NCBI RefSeq assembly: GCF_027925525.1
Contig: NZ_BSDJ01000001.1
Location: 62,001-126,000 of the forward strand
DNA: 64,000 nucleotides
Reading direction: 5' to 3'
Source: Paenibacillus tyrphae
GTDB taxonomy: Bacteria; Bacillota; Bacilli; Paenibacillales; NBRC-103111
Part shown: positions 26,070 through 34,816 of the stretch, piece by piece
Position numbering within the stretch: the first letter of the stretch is position 1
Layout: each line of letters begins with the position of its first letter
The notes under the pieces: model-generated
What the model was told of the DNA's origin: nothing
What the model saw: the letters and a program-made list of their open reading frames with translations, nothing else
Databases searched by the model: none
Translations under genes and position numbers: made by a program

Positions 26070-26437
26070 GACGGGGTCCGCTCCTTCCGCTTCACGATCG
26101 CCTGCGCCACAAGTCCTGCCGAGAGCATGACGACGATCAGGCTGCTCACCAGCACGAGCATGATCGGCAAGCCGTTATCCCGCAGCAGCGACTGATATTG
26201 AATCATCCCGGCCGCCGCAGGGATGAAGAACAGCAGCATTTCCGCCAACAGCCATTTGGCCCCGAGATCGATCCATTCGATCCGGATGATTTTCAATTGT
26301 AACAGCACAAATACAAGAATGATCCCGAGAATGCTCCCCGGAACCGGCAAATGAAGCAGAGCCGCCAGCCCGTTCAACAGCCAAGAAACGAGCACAAAAA
26401 AGAGCACCTGCCCCAAAGTTTTCACAAAAGCCGTCAT
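26066..26437 (-). CDS. LrgA/CidA family holin-like protein
   Basis: A 123-residue protein with four hydrophobic segments and the family core LLNGLAALLHLPVPGSILGI, then LLAEMLLFFIPAAAGMI. I chose ATG 26437 (MTAFVKTLGQ) because AAAGGAGC lies 8 bases upstream; the 8-codon longer form from 26461 has none. It probably forms a complex with the LrgB-like protein. It is divergent from a LysR regulator of the CidR type, which should control it. Confidence 0.87.
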   Translation of the reverse strand: MTAFVKTLGQVLFFVLVSWLLNGLAALLHLPVPGSILGIILVFVLLQLKIIRIEWIDLGAKWLLAEMLLFFIPAAAGMIQYQSLLRDNGLPIMLVLVSSLIVVMLSAGLVAQAIVKRKERTPS

Positions 26438-26525
26438 GTTGCACAGCTCCTTTCCATCCAAAGTTTACACCCCTTCTTTTCATAGGTAAAATGAATATAT
26501 CGAATTTCTTTCATTCCAATCATCT

Positions 26526-27449
26526 ATGCAAAGGAGGTGCGCGGGCATCGATATCCGGCAGTTGGAGTATGTGCTGGAGATCATCCGGCACAGCAGCTTC
26601 ACCAAAGCGGCCGAGGCGCTGCACATTACCCAGCCCACGATCAGCAAAGCGGTCAAAAATCTGGAGGAGGAGCTGGGCGTCCCGCTCTTCGTCCGCTCGG
26701 GCAAAACGCTGGAGCTAACCGACGCCGGCCAGCTTATTGCCGGTCAGGCGCAAGATGTCGTCCGTTCGTTCAAGCATCTGGAGCTGCAGCTCGGCGATTT
26801 GACGAATTTCAAAAAAGGGCATATCCGGATCGGACTGCCGCCGATGGCGGGCGCGAGATTTTTCCCCGGCATTCTAAGCCGGTTTCGCGACACGTATCCG
26901 GGGCTCACGATCCAACTGGAGGAGGACGGCTCGGTTAAGCTCGCGGAAAAGGTGGAGGACGGCACGCTGGACGTCGGCGTCGTGCTTTTGCCGGTGGACG
27001 AGGACGTCTTCGAGTCGTACTCGTTCGTAAACGAACGGCTGCGGGCCGTGCTCCCTCCTTCCCATCCGTTGGCGGGCAGAAAGGAAGTCCGGCTGGCCGA
27101 GCTGCAGGACGAAGCTTTCATTTTGTTCCGGGAAGACTTTGCGCTGCACGAGCGGATTATCGAGGCTTGCGACGACGTCGGCTTCCGGCCCCGGATCTGG
27201 TACGAAAGCTCGCAGTGGGATTTTATCTATGAAATGGTCGCCGCGGGAATGGGCGTCGCCCTGCTGCCCGAAAGCATCTGCGGCATGCTCGACCCGAACC
27301 GCGTCGCCACGGTCACTTTGACCGACCCGGCCATTCCATGGCATCTGGGCATGATTTGGCGGAAGGATCGCTACCTGTCGTTTGCCGCGCGGGAGTGGGT
27401 CCGCTTCTCGAAGGCGCATTTGACGAACCAAGGCAGGCCGTCTCTTTAA
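26526..27449 (+). CDS. LysR-family regulator, CidR/YwbI type
   Basis: A regulator of about 300 residues with an N-terminal winged HTH (SSFTKAAEALHITQPTISKA) and a C-terminal effector domain. The closest architecture I recall is CidR/YwbI, which controls cidAB/lrgAB-like genes and responds to acetate or related metabolites. It is divergent from the LrgAB-like pair. The start is unclear. The first ATG (26526) precedes a strong AAGGAGGTG (26530-26538), which would then be inside the gene. Family members start MDIRQL, and here that Met position is an ATC codon at 26547, correctly spaced from the ribosome site. Confidence 0.85.
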   Translation: MQRRCAGIDIRQLEYVLEIIRHSSFTKAAEALHITQPTISKAVKNLEEELGVPLFVRSGKTLELTDAGQLIAGQAQDVVRSFKHLELQLGDLTNFKKGHIRIGLPPMAGARFFPGILSRFRDTYPGLTIQLEEDGSVKLAEKVEDGTLDVGVVLLPVDEDVFESYSFVNERLRAVLPPSHPLAGRKEVRLAELQDEAFILFREDFALHERIIEACDDVGFRPRIWYESSQWDFIYEMVAAGMGVALLPESICGMLDPNRVATVTLTDPAIPWHLGMIWRKDRYLSFAAREWVRFSKAHLTNQGRPSL

Positions 27450-27476
27450 ATCCATTTTCGAAAGGGGTACGTAAAT

Positions 27477-28469
27477 ATGGAACGATTTCGTGCACTCGTC
27501 GTGGACAAAACGGAGAATCAGTTTTCGGTAGGCGTACAATCGCTCAGCTTGGACGATTTGTCGGAAGGCGAGGTGCTCATTCGGGTCGCCTACTCCGGCG
27601 TCAATTATAAGGACGGCTTGGCGGCAAGCCCGGAGGGCCGGGTGGTCCGCAGCTATCCCACCGTGCCAGGGATCGATCTCGCCGGGACGGTAGCCGCTTC
27701 AACCGACCCGCGGTTTCGCGAAGGCGACGAGGTGCTGGCGACGAGCTATGAGCTTGGCGTCGGACATTCCGGCGGATTCAGCGAATATGCGAGGGTTCCT
27801 GCCGATTGGGTGATCTCCCTGCCGAAAGGGTTAACCCACCGTGAGGCGATGATCCTCGGCACGTCGGGACTGACTGCGGCGCTGTCCATCCACCGCATGG
27901 AAGAGAACGGCTTGCGCCCTGAGAACGGCCCCGTGCTCGTTGCCGGAGCGACCGGCGGCGTCGGAAGCCACGCCGTCTCCATGCTTGCGGCATCGGGGTA
28001 CGAGGTCACGGCTAGCACGGGAAAAGCGCAGGAGCATGACTACCTGCGCGAGCTTGGTGCCGGTTCGATCCTCAACCGGGAAGAGCTGTACCCGGACGCG
28101 GTCAAGCCCTTGACCAAGGAACGGTGGGCGGGTGCCGTCGATCCGGTGGGCGGAGCCGCGCTGCCGCATATTCTTAGCGCTATCCGCCGCGGCGGCTCCG
28201 TGGCGCTTAGCGGATTGACCGGCGGCGCCGAATTTACGGCGGCCGTGTTCCCGTTCATTCTCCGCGGCGTGAACCTGCTCGGCATCGATTCCGCCTACTG
28301 CCCGCTTCCGCTCCGGCAGCGGCTCTGGGAACGGATGGCCTCGGATCTGAAGCCGCCGCGGCTCGAAGCGATGGTCCATGCGGAAACGTCGCTCGACGAG
28401 CTGCCGGACGCGCTGCAGCACATTCTGCAAAGCGGCGTCCGCGGGAAGGTCGTTGTGAAGCTGAAGTAA
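27477..28469 (+). CDS. YhdH/YhfP-family quinone oxidoreductase (acrylyl-CoA-reductase-like)
   Basis: A 330-residue zinc-free medium-chain reductase. The start MERFRALVVDK, the core VAYSGVNYKDGLAASPEGRV and the dinucleotide motif GATGGVGSHAVSMLA match the YhdH/YhfP/AcuI group that reduces acryloyl-CoA or quinone-like substrates with NADPH. It lacks the catalytic zinc cysteines of alcohol dehydrogenases. It starts 27 bases after the LysR gene and may share its transcript. A strong terminator follows. Confidence 0.85.
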   Translation: MERFRALVVDKTENQFSVGVQSLSLDDLSEGEVLIRVAYSGVNYKDGLAASPEGRVVRSYPTVPGIDLAGTVAASTDPRFREGDEVLATSYELGVGHSGGFSEYARVPADWVISLPKGLTHREAMILGTSGLTAALSIHRMEENGLRPENGPVLVAGATGGVGSHAVSMLAASGYEVTASTGKAQEHDYLRELGAGSILNREELYPDAVKPLTKERWAGAVDPVGGAALPHILSAIRRGGSVALSGLTGGAEFTAAVFPFILRGVNLLGIDSAYCPLPLRQRLWERMASDLKPPRLEAMVHAETSLDELPDALQHILQSGVRGKVVVKLK

Positions 28470-28492
28470 GCGCTCGGCAAGAGACGTGAAAA

Positions 28493-28524
28493 AGCCCGAC
28501 CGGTCAACCCGGTCGGGCTCTTTG
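28493..28524. terminator. Bidirectional terminator
   Basis: AGCCCGACCGG (28493-28503) pairs with CCGGTCGGGCT (28509-28519), flanked by AAAA and TCTTTG. It separates the oxidoreductase from the convergent nucleotidase gene. Confidence 0.85.
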
Positions 28525-28552
28525 TACGGCTGCGGCGTCAACTGCAAGCCGC

Positions 28553-30448
28553 TTATCCGGCAGCAGGAAGCTTGATCTTCTGACCCGGGAAAATGAGATC
28601 CGGATTGCTGAGCTGATTCAGCTCCTGCAGCTTCTGCCACGTAGTGTTATGCTTCCTGCCGATTTTCGACAGCGTATCGCCGGACTTCACGGTATATACT
28701 CCGCCGTCTGTCGCCGCTGGAGCCGCCGGGGCGGGCTTTGCAGCTTCCGGTGCTGGTGCAGGCGTTGTCGGTGCAGGAACGGCCGGAGCCGGTGCTGGCA
28801 CTGGCTTGGACGTCTGCTCGGCCGGCGGAGCCGGAGGAGCCGGAGGAGCCGGTACGGTTGGCGCCGGTGGTGCCGGTGGCGTTACCGTGTCGGATGCCTT
28901 TTTGACCGCGATGCGGCTTTCGACCTGCGGGTTCACTTCGCCCTTTTTCTGGAAGTACTTGATCAGCGATTCCTCCAGCGAAGAATAGTCGCCCGCGAGC
29001 GGGTAATCCTTGAACATCTTGTAATCGTCCCCGCCTGCGGCCATAAAGTCGTTCGTCGCAAGCAGATACGTTTTGTTCGGGTCGATCGGCTGGCCTTTGA
29101 CCTTGACCGCGGATACCCGTTTGCCTTTCGGCTGCGCAGGATCGAGCTCAAAGGTAACGCCGCCGACCTGCGGGAAGCCGCCCAGCGGTTCCGGATAAGC
29201 GGATACGCCATGCTCAAGAGCGGCGACGATGTCGGAGCCCTTCACTTTTTTCGTTTGAATGTAGTTGCCGAACGGCAGTACGGTAATGACCTGCCCTTTC
29301 GTGATCGGGCCTGCGGCGATCGAATCGCGGATGCCGCCGCCGTTCGTGATGGCGACGTCGGCGCCTGTCTCGTCGATCATCGCGTCGGCAATCAGGTTGC
29401 CGAGGTTCGACTCGCCCTTGCGCACGACTTCGCGGTCCCCGACCAGCTTGACGGAAGTCGAGCCCACTTTTTGCTCGAGCACCTTCTCCTGCTCTTTTTT
29501 CACAGAATTAATAATGTCCAGAACGGCCGCGTCGCCCGGAGTTTTGTCGTCGTCGGCGGCTTTTTTCGTGATCAGACCGGACACCTTGTCCTTCAGCTTC
29601 CCGTTCTCGAACGTCAGGTCGACGCGTCCGAATTGCTTAAGGTACTCGCCGGTCTGGGCGATCAGCACGTTGCCGACCTTCATGCCCGTATCCAGCTTCG
29701 TATGGCTATGTCCGTCGATGATGACGTCGATGTCCGGCACCTGCTCGGCCACCTTGATGCTCGTGTCGATGCTGGACTTGTCGACTCCGAGATGCGTCAC
29801 CGCAATAATGGCGTCGACTTTTTTGCCTTTCAGCTCGCCCACAATCGCCTTCGCCTCGACGGCAGGGTCCGTGAACGTGAGGCCCGCGACGTTGTTCGGA
29901 TGCGTTTTATAAGCGGTTTCAGGCGTAGTCAGGCCGAAAATACCCAGCTTGATGCCGTCCACTTCCTTGATCACGTAAGGCTCCAAAATGCGGGTGCCGT
30001 CCGCTTTTTTTGTATTGGCGCTCAGTACGGGGAATTTGGCTTTGCCCGCCAGCTCCTTAAGCCGCTCGTACCCGTAGTTGAAATCGTGGTTGCCCGCGGC
30101 CATCGCACTGTACCCCACGGCATTCATGATGTTGACGATGCTTTCGCCGCGCACCAGATTCGCAACCGTTTGCCCGTGGAACGTATCGCCGGCATCCAGT
30201 ATGAGCGAGTTCGGGTTCGTTTTCGCATACTCCTTGATCATCGCGGCCATTTTGGCGAAGCCGATCCCTTCCTTGCTCTCGTCGACCCGGGAATGCGTAT
30301 CGTTCGTGTGGAACAGCGTAATCTTCGTCGTGCCCTTCTTGCCGCCGGTGTTCCCCGTCGACGTTTCCGCCGCCGCTGCCGGGGCTGCCGCCGATACGAG
30401 CATAAGCGCAGCCAGCGCCGGGGACATCCATTTTTTCCAACCCTTCAT
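28553..30448 (-). CDS. Secreted 5'-nucleotidase/metallophosphatase with LysM domain
   Basis: A 631-residue exported enzyme. After a signal peptide (WMSPALAALMLVSAAAPAAA) the metallophosphatase domain shows FHTNDTHSRV, AGDTFHGQ, GNHDFNYG and the metal-binding DGHSHT. The 5'-nucleotidase C-terminal domain follows (ITNGGGIRDS, then the substrate-stacking region with PFGNYIQTK). A Pro/Ala-rich linker of about 70 residues leads to a C-terminal LysM (YTVKSGDTLSKIGRKHNTTW) for binding peptidoglycan. I chose ATG 30448 because GGGAGGAG precedes it; the 35-codon longer reading has no export signal at its start. It likely salvages phosphate and nucleosides outside the cell. Confidence 0.92.
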   Translation of the reverse strand: MKGWKKWMSPALAALMLVSAAAPAAAAETSTGNTGGKKGTTKITLFHTNDTHSRVDESKEGIGFAKMAAMIKEYAKTNPNSLILDAGDTFHGQTVANLVRGESIVNIMNAVGYSAMAAGNHDFNYGYERLKELAGKAKFPVLSANTKKADGTRILEPYVIKEVDGIKLGIFGLTTPETAYKTHPNNVAGLTFTDPAVEAKAIVGELKGKKVDAIIAVTHLGVDKSSIDTSIKVAEQVPDIDVIIDGHSHTKLDTGMKVGNVLIAQTGEYLKQFGRVDLTFENGKLKDKVSGLITKKAADDDKTPGDAAVLDIINSVKKEQEKVLEQKVGSTSVKLVGDREVVRKGESNLGNLIADAMIDETGADVAITNGGGIRDSIAAGPITKGQVITVLPFGNYIQTKKVKGSDIVAALEHGVSAYPEPLGGFPQVGGVTFELDPAQPKGKRVSAVKVKGQPIDPNKTYLLATNDFMAAGGDDYKMFKDYPLAGDYSSLEESLIKYFQKKGEVNPQVESRIAVKKASDTVTPPAPPAPTVPAPPAPPAPPAEQTSKPVPAPAPAVPAPTTPAPAPEAAKPAPAAPAATDGGVYTVKSGDTLSKIGRKHNTTWQKLQELNQLSNPDLIFPGQKIKLPAAG

Positions 30449-30603
30449 TCGCAGCTTCTCCTCCCAAATTGAACCAGTTTGGCATGTCCCTTTTAGTTTA
30501 GCACAGATATATAAATGGAAATTCTGCCCTGTGTAAATTTTTCGTAAATTCAATCGGCTCGATGGCAGAAAGGCAATTCCTGCGCCAGCTTTAAAACGAG
30601 AGA

Positions 30604-30632
30604 TTGAGTTTTTTCAACTGGTATCATACAAT
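30604..30632 (+). promoter_or_regulatory. Sigma-A promoter of the polysaccharide deacetylase
   Basis: TTGAGT (30604-30609) and TACAAT (30627-30632) are separated by 17 bases, 40 bases upstream of the deacetylase start. Confidence 0.65.
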
Positions 30633-30671
30633 GAAAATGCTTAATTTTTGGCAAAAAGGGGATTGCAGCAC

Positions 30672-31535
30672 ATGTTTGGATGGTTGGCAAAAGGCTTGCT
30701 CGCAGGCTGCATCGCAGTCGGGGTAATCGCCGGTTCGGTCTATCAATGGGGCAGCTATCCGTATGCGGATCAGGTCGCGGTGCTGGCCTATCATCATTTG
30801 GACGATACGGATCAAAGCAACGTCACGATCACGCCGGAGCTGTTCCGCAAGCAAATCAGCTTTTTGAAGGAAAAAGGATACCATTTTCTCACGCTTTCGG
30901 AATTCCGCGAATTCATGAACGGCAAGGACGTGCCCCGGCAATCGGTGCTGGTTACGTTCGACGACGGCTACGAAAGCTTCTATACGTACGGATACCCCGT
31001 GCTCAAGGAGCTTGGCATACCGGCGGTCAATTTCGTCGTGACCAAGGACTTGGCCGATCCGAAGGCGCCTGCCCTGACGGCTTTATCCGAGGAGCAGATC
31101 CGGCAGATGGCCTCGGAAACGGACTTTATCGATTTTCAATGCCATTCGCACGACCTGCACCAAAAAGTGGACGGCAATCCGCTGCTCACCAGCTTGCTGC
31201 ATACGGAGGGCCGAATTGAAACGGTGGCCGAATATGGCGACCGGATTCTGAAAGATACCCGGGCTTGCGCCAGCCGGCTCCACGCCCTTCATCTGCAGGA
31301 AGTGGATATGTACGCCTACCCTTACGGCATGTACGATCAGCAGGCATCGGAGCTGGTCCGGCAGGCCGGGATTCGCTACGCGTTTACGGTAAAAAGCGGC
31401 ATGGTGACGCAAAAGAACGACGTGATGCAAATTCCGCGCATCAATGCCGGGAATCCGAGCATTACGCCGGAAAAGCTGCACCGCACGATCATGCGCCGCG
31501 CCGTGAAGACACACCTGTCCTGGCTGAGCCGCTAA
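30672..31535 (+). CDS. Polysaccharide deacetylase (NodB family)
   Basis: A 287-residue membrane-anchored or secreted carbohydrate esterase 4 enzyme. One hydrophobic segment is at residues 2-25. The NodB core runs from VLAYHHLDD to VLVTFDDGYESFYTYG (motif 1, catalytic Asp pair) and FQCHSHDLHQK (motif 2, metal His residues). A YAYPYGMYDQQ segment gives motif 3. Such enzymes remove N-acetyl groups from peptidoglycan or extracellular poly-GlcNAc. ATG 30672 has AAAAAGGGGA upstream. Only 12 bases separate its stop from the convergent SgrR-like gene. Confidence 0.9.
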   Translation: MFGWLAKGLLAGCIAVGVIAGSVYQWGSYPYADQVAVLAYHHLDDTDQSNVTITPELFRKQISFLKEKGYHFLTLSEFREFMNGKDVPRQSVLVTFDDGYESFYTYGYPVLKELGIPAVNFVVTKDLADPKAPALTALSEEQIRQMASETDFIDFQCHSHDLHQKVDGNPLLTSLLHTEGRIETVAEYGDRILKDTRACASRLHALHLQEVDMYAYPYGMYDQQASELVRQAGIRYAFTVKSGMVTQKNDVMQIPRINAGNPSITPEKLHRTIMRRAVKTHLSWLSR

Positions 31536-31547
31536 AGACAGGTTGGT

Positions 31548-33440
31548 TTAGCGGCGGCCGTCGAACCACAGCTTGCGGTAGTCGACCCAGCCGAGCGAGC
31601 TGATCGAGACGTCCCGCAGTCCCGGCGGGTACGAGGCCGACTGCTGCCAGCGGTACCACAGGATGACGGCGCGCTCCCGCAGGAGCGTTTCTTCCAGTCG
31701 GCCGAGCAGCGCTAACCGGTGGGCGCGGGAAGGCTCCCCAGGAAGTGCAGCGCACAGACGGCGCGCTATTTCATTCAGCTCCGGAGGCCAGCACCGCCTC
31801 ACGGGGCTGTTTGCGTTAGCCAGCAGGGCGAGCAGCGTCCACTCCGCATCCTCTTGCACCGGCTGCTCCAGTAAGTACAAGTCCGCCGCGGCGAGCGTCT
31901 CCTCTTCGAACAAAGCCTCGTACGGCACAAACGCAAGCTCCAGACGAACGCCGTACGGAGCGAGCGCCCGCTGTAGCCACGCCGCATCCCGCTCGTGGCC
32001 TGCCCCCGCGTACGTGACGAGCCGCAGCGTCCGCTCCTCGAGCCTGTCCGCCGGAGTCCCGCCAGCATGGCAGGCTATCGCAGGGCTATGGCCAGCCTTG
32101 CAGTCCGGTGCAGAAGGTGTGGCGTTGTCATCCCCCTCCATGTCCCGGATAAAACGATTCGCCAGCGGCCCCCGGTTGCCGTCCAGGTCTAATTGGACCG
32201 AGCCGTTTCGGAGCACGGAGGCCAGCAGTTCCCGCAGTCCGGCGTCCGACCAAGGCGAGGAGCTGCCGCTACGCCAGTTCAACGCAATAAACTTGCAGCC
32301 CCGGTCGATGTTCGTTTCCTCCAGCCAGTGTTCCTGCAACCGGCTCTCCTCGCTTTCGCGGTAAGGGCGGTAATGCCGGAAGTTCAATCCGCCCAGCTCG
32401 GCTTCGTCCTCGGCGCCCGCAGCTTCATTGTCGTCATAAGTGGATGGCAAGCACCACATCTCCACGCGGTCCAAATGTGCTCTCCGCTTGTAGTAATCCG
32501 CAAACGCCTCAAGCGCAAGAAACCGGCTTTCCCGCTCCGCCAAGCGGAACGGTCCGGTGCCGACCGGGCGGAAAGCAAAGTCCGCCGTCAGCCCCGCCGG
32601 AACGATGGAGGCCGCCGGGGATGCCAGCAGCCCGAGCAAAGGTCCGAGCGGCTCTCGCAGCCGGATTTCCAGACGGAAATCGTCTAACGCCGCGACGGCT
32701 TCGAGTCCTTCGTATAGCGGCGCATAGGGTGAGATGGCATGGGGCTGCCCCCTGCCCCGCGTCCGCTCCAAGGTGTAGGCGGCATCCCGGGCCGTGAACG
32801 GAACGCCGTTGTGGAAGCGCACATGCTTTTGCAGCGCGAATATCCAGCGCTCCCGGCCCTCCTTGTCCGCCACCCGCTCCCAGTGATGGGCCAGCCCGGG
32901 CAAAAAACGGTCTGTCTCCCGGTCGTACCTCACCAACGTATCGAACAGTTGCCTGATCATATGCAGCTCCGTCCGCCGTGTCGCATAAACCGGGTCTAGC
33001 GAACCAAGCTGCCGGTAGGACGGGAAGCGGAGCACCTCCATGTGTCCCTGTTTCTCGTCCGGCGACGCTTCTCTACGGTAGCCGAACGCCTCCTGCAGCA
33101 GCTCCGCGAGCTGTCTGCGGCCGTCCGGCGTATCCGTGCCCTGCTCCGCCAAAGCCACAGCCTCGCGGAGCCGCCCATGGGCGAGCCGTTCCTTCACCTG
33201 CTCCAGCAGCAGCCTGTCGGGCTCCGCCCGCAGCTCCAGACGCGAACGGTTGCCGCGTCCGCGGCCCGGCTCCCACCCGATCCAATCGCGCACCCGCATT
33301 CCCCGCAGAAGCAGCTTCACATTGCGCTCCGTGCAGTGAAGCAGTCCGGCCAGCTCCGCCAGTGTCGCTTCTATTCCGCCATCCAGGCCCCGGGGCTGCA
33401 GCCCCCGGTACAGCTTCAGGTAATGCTCTTCCAGCCGCAT
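31548..33440 (-). CDS. SgrR-type regulator (HTH + solute-binding domain)
   Basis: A 630-residue cytoplasmic protein without a signal peptide. The N-terminal 110 residues form a DNA-binding domain of SgrR type (LLHCTERNVKLLLRGMRVRD). A family 5 solute-binding-protein-like domain follows from about 160 (LDPVYATRRTELHMIRQLFD, then WIFALQKHVRFHNGVPFTAR). It acts inside the cell as a ligand-sensing regulator. It is divergent from an MFS transporter with 141 bases between, as sgrR is from setA in enterobacteria. AAGGAG lies upstream of the start. The ligand is unknown. Confidence 0.85.
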   Translation of the reverse strand: MRLEEHYLKLYRGLQPRGLDGGIEATLAELAGLLHCTERNVKLLLRGMRVRDWIGWEPGRGRGNRSRLELRAEPDRLLLEQVKERLAHGRLREAVALAEQGTDTPDGRRQLAELLQEAFGYRREASPDEKQGHMEVLRFPSYRQLGSLDPVYATRRTELHMIRQLFDTLVRYDRETDRFLPGLAHHWERVADKEGRERWIFALQKHVRFHNGVPFTARDAAYTLERTRGRGQPHAISPYAPLYEGLEAVAALDDFRLEIRLREPLGPLLGLLASPAASIVPAGLTADFAFRPVGTGPFRLAERESRFLALEAFADYYKRRAHLDRVEMWCLPSTYDDNEAAGAEDEAELGGLNFRHYRPYRESEESRLQEHWLEETNIDRGCKFIALNWRSGSSSPWSDAGLRELLASVLRNGSVQLDLDGNRGPLANRFIRDMEGDDNATPSAPDCKAGHSPAIACHAGGTPADRLEERTLRLVTYAGAGHERDAAWLQRALAPYGVRLELAFVPYEALFEEETLAAADLYLLEQPVQEDAEWTLLALLANANSPVRRCWPPELNEIARRLCAALPGEPSRAHRLALLGRLEETLLRERAVILWYRWQQSASYPPGLRDVSISSLGWVDYRKLWFDGRR

Positions 33441-33581
33441 CGCACTCTGACTCCTTCTTCCTTTCGATCATATAACCCTGAACCAAAAGGGGAAATTTTC
33501 TGAACCCAGTTTACACTTTTTATTCCCCTTTTTCCATTTACAATTAGAGCTACGTCAACGCATACAAAGGGGCTGTTTGAA

Positions 33582-34781
33582 ATGAAAGCACACGGTCCAT
33601 CCGTCCGCGCAATCGCTTGGGTAACGGCGGTCTGTCTGCTTGGCGATTCGATGCTCTATATCGTGCTTCCGGTGTACTGGCAGCATTACGGCTTGGATGC
33701 GCTCTGGCAGGTTGGCGTCCTGCTGTCGGTCAACCGCTTCGTCCGGCTGCCGCTCGGCCCGCTGATCGGCTGGCTGTACAGCCGGTTGCCGAAACGAACC
33801 GGCGTGCTTGCCGCGGTCGCTCTGGCCTGCGCGACGACGCTGGCGTTCGGCTTCTTCAGCGGCTTCGTGCCGCTGCTCGCGGCGCGGGCCTTATGGGGAG
33901 CAGCCTGGTCGATGCTGCGCATCGGTGGCTACCTGACGGTGCTGGAGGCCAGCGGCGGCGGGGACCGCGGCCAGCTGCTCGGCCGCTACAACGGCATCAT
34001 GGGCGTCGGCAGCCTCGTCGGGATGCTGGCAGGCGGCCTGCTCGCCGACCTGCTCGGCGTGCGCGCGGTGGCGCTGCTGCTCGGCGCGGCCACGCTGGCC
34101 GGCCTGCCGTTCGCCTGGCGCTTCGTGCCGCCCACCGTCACGCCGTCTGCCTCGCCGCAGCCCGACCCTTCCGTGCCGCGGCTGACTACCGCAGTGCTGC
34201 TGCCGCTACTGTCGGGCTTCACGGCCGCGCTCGTCTTCTTCGGCCTGCTGATGTCCACCCTCAGCCCGCTGATCGCCGCCCGCCTGCCGGACGGCGGCAC
34301 GCTCACGCTTGCAGGCTTCACGCTCGGCGCAGCCTCCGTCGCCGGCGTCCTGCAAGCGCTGCGCTGGGGCTGGTCGCCCTTCCTGTCTCCCTGGTTCGGG
34401 AGACAGTCAGACGGCCCTCGCGGCCGCCTGCCGCTGTACCTCGCCGCGCTCGGTCTGGCGGCTGCCGCCTTCGCGCTGCTGGCGGTACCGCTGCCCTTCG
34501 GCCTCTGGCTTGCGGTCCTGCTCGCGGTGATGCTGGCGAATACCGCCATCACCACGCTCTCGGACACGCTCGCCGCCGACGCCGCCGCGGGCAGCCGCGC
34601 TGTCGCGTACATGACGACGTATACGATCGTCGTCGATATCGGGGCCGCGCTCGGCCCGCTGGCCTCCTTCGTCCTGCTGGGCGCGTTCGGCCCCGCCGGC
34701 GTCGGCTTCGCCTGCGCCGCGCTGATGGCGCTCACCGCCGCAGCCTGGCTCATTTTTCATCGCCGACGGCGTATGCTATAA
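33582..34781 (+). CDS. MFS transporter
   Basis: A 399-residue major facilitator with twelve hydrophobic segments and the loop 2-3 motif GWLYSRLPKRTG. It is strikingly GC- and Ala/Leu-rich in its second half, more so than its neighbours. ATG 33582 follows AAAGGGGC. Divergence from an SgrR-like regulator suggests that this gene is its main target and that it exports the ligand sensed, perhaps a sugar or antibiotic, as with SetA. The substrate is not readable from the sequence. Confidence 0.85.
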   Translation: MKAHGPSVRAIAWVTAVCLLGDSMLYIVLPVYWQHYGLDALWQVGVLLSVNRFVRLPLGPLIGWLYSRLPKRTGVLAAVALACATTLAFGFFSGFVPLLAARALWGAAWSMLRIGGYLTVLEASGGGDRGQLLGRYNGIMGVGSLVGMLAGGLLADLLGVRAVALLLGAATLAGLPFAWRFVPPTVTPSASPQPDPSVPRLTTAVLLPLLSGFTAALVFFGLLMSTLSPLIAARLPDGGTLTLAGFTLGAASVAGVLQALRWGWSPFLSPWFGRQSDGPRGRLPLYLAALGLAAAAFALLAVPLPFGLWLAVLLAVMLANTAITTLSDTLAADAAAGSRAVAYMTTYTIVVDIGAALGPLASFVLLGAFGPAGVGFACAALMALTAAAWLIFHRRRRML

Positions 34782-34782
34782 T
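34754..34782 (+). promoter_or_regulatory. Sigma-A promoter inside the MFS gene end
   Basis: TTTTCA (34754-34759) and a perfect TATAAT (34777-34782) are 17 bases apart. The -10 box overlaps the MFS stop codon. It would drive the DUF1905 and AlkD-like genes independently of the transporter. Confidence 0.6.
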
Positions 34783-34816
34783 GTGCGGCAAAGAACGTAC
34801 GAAGGAGCGAATCGAG

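Noticed and set aside
28649-30472. Long plus-strand open frame of 607 codons
   Set aside because: It lies opposite the LysM nucleotidase gene, whose domains are clear; the frame has shadow-type composition and no ribosome site.
33617-34816. Upstream extension of the DUF1905 frame through the MFS gene
   Set aside because: It is an Arg/Ala-rich shadow of the transporter; ATG 34817 has a good ribosome site and its own promoter.
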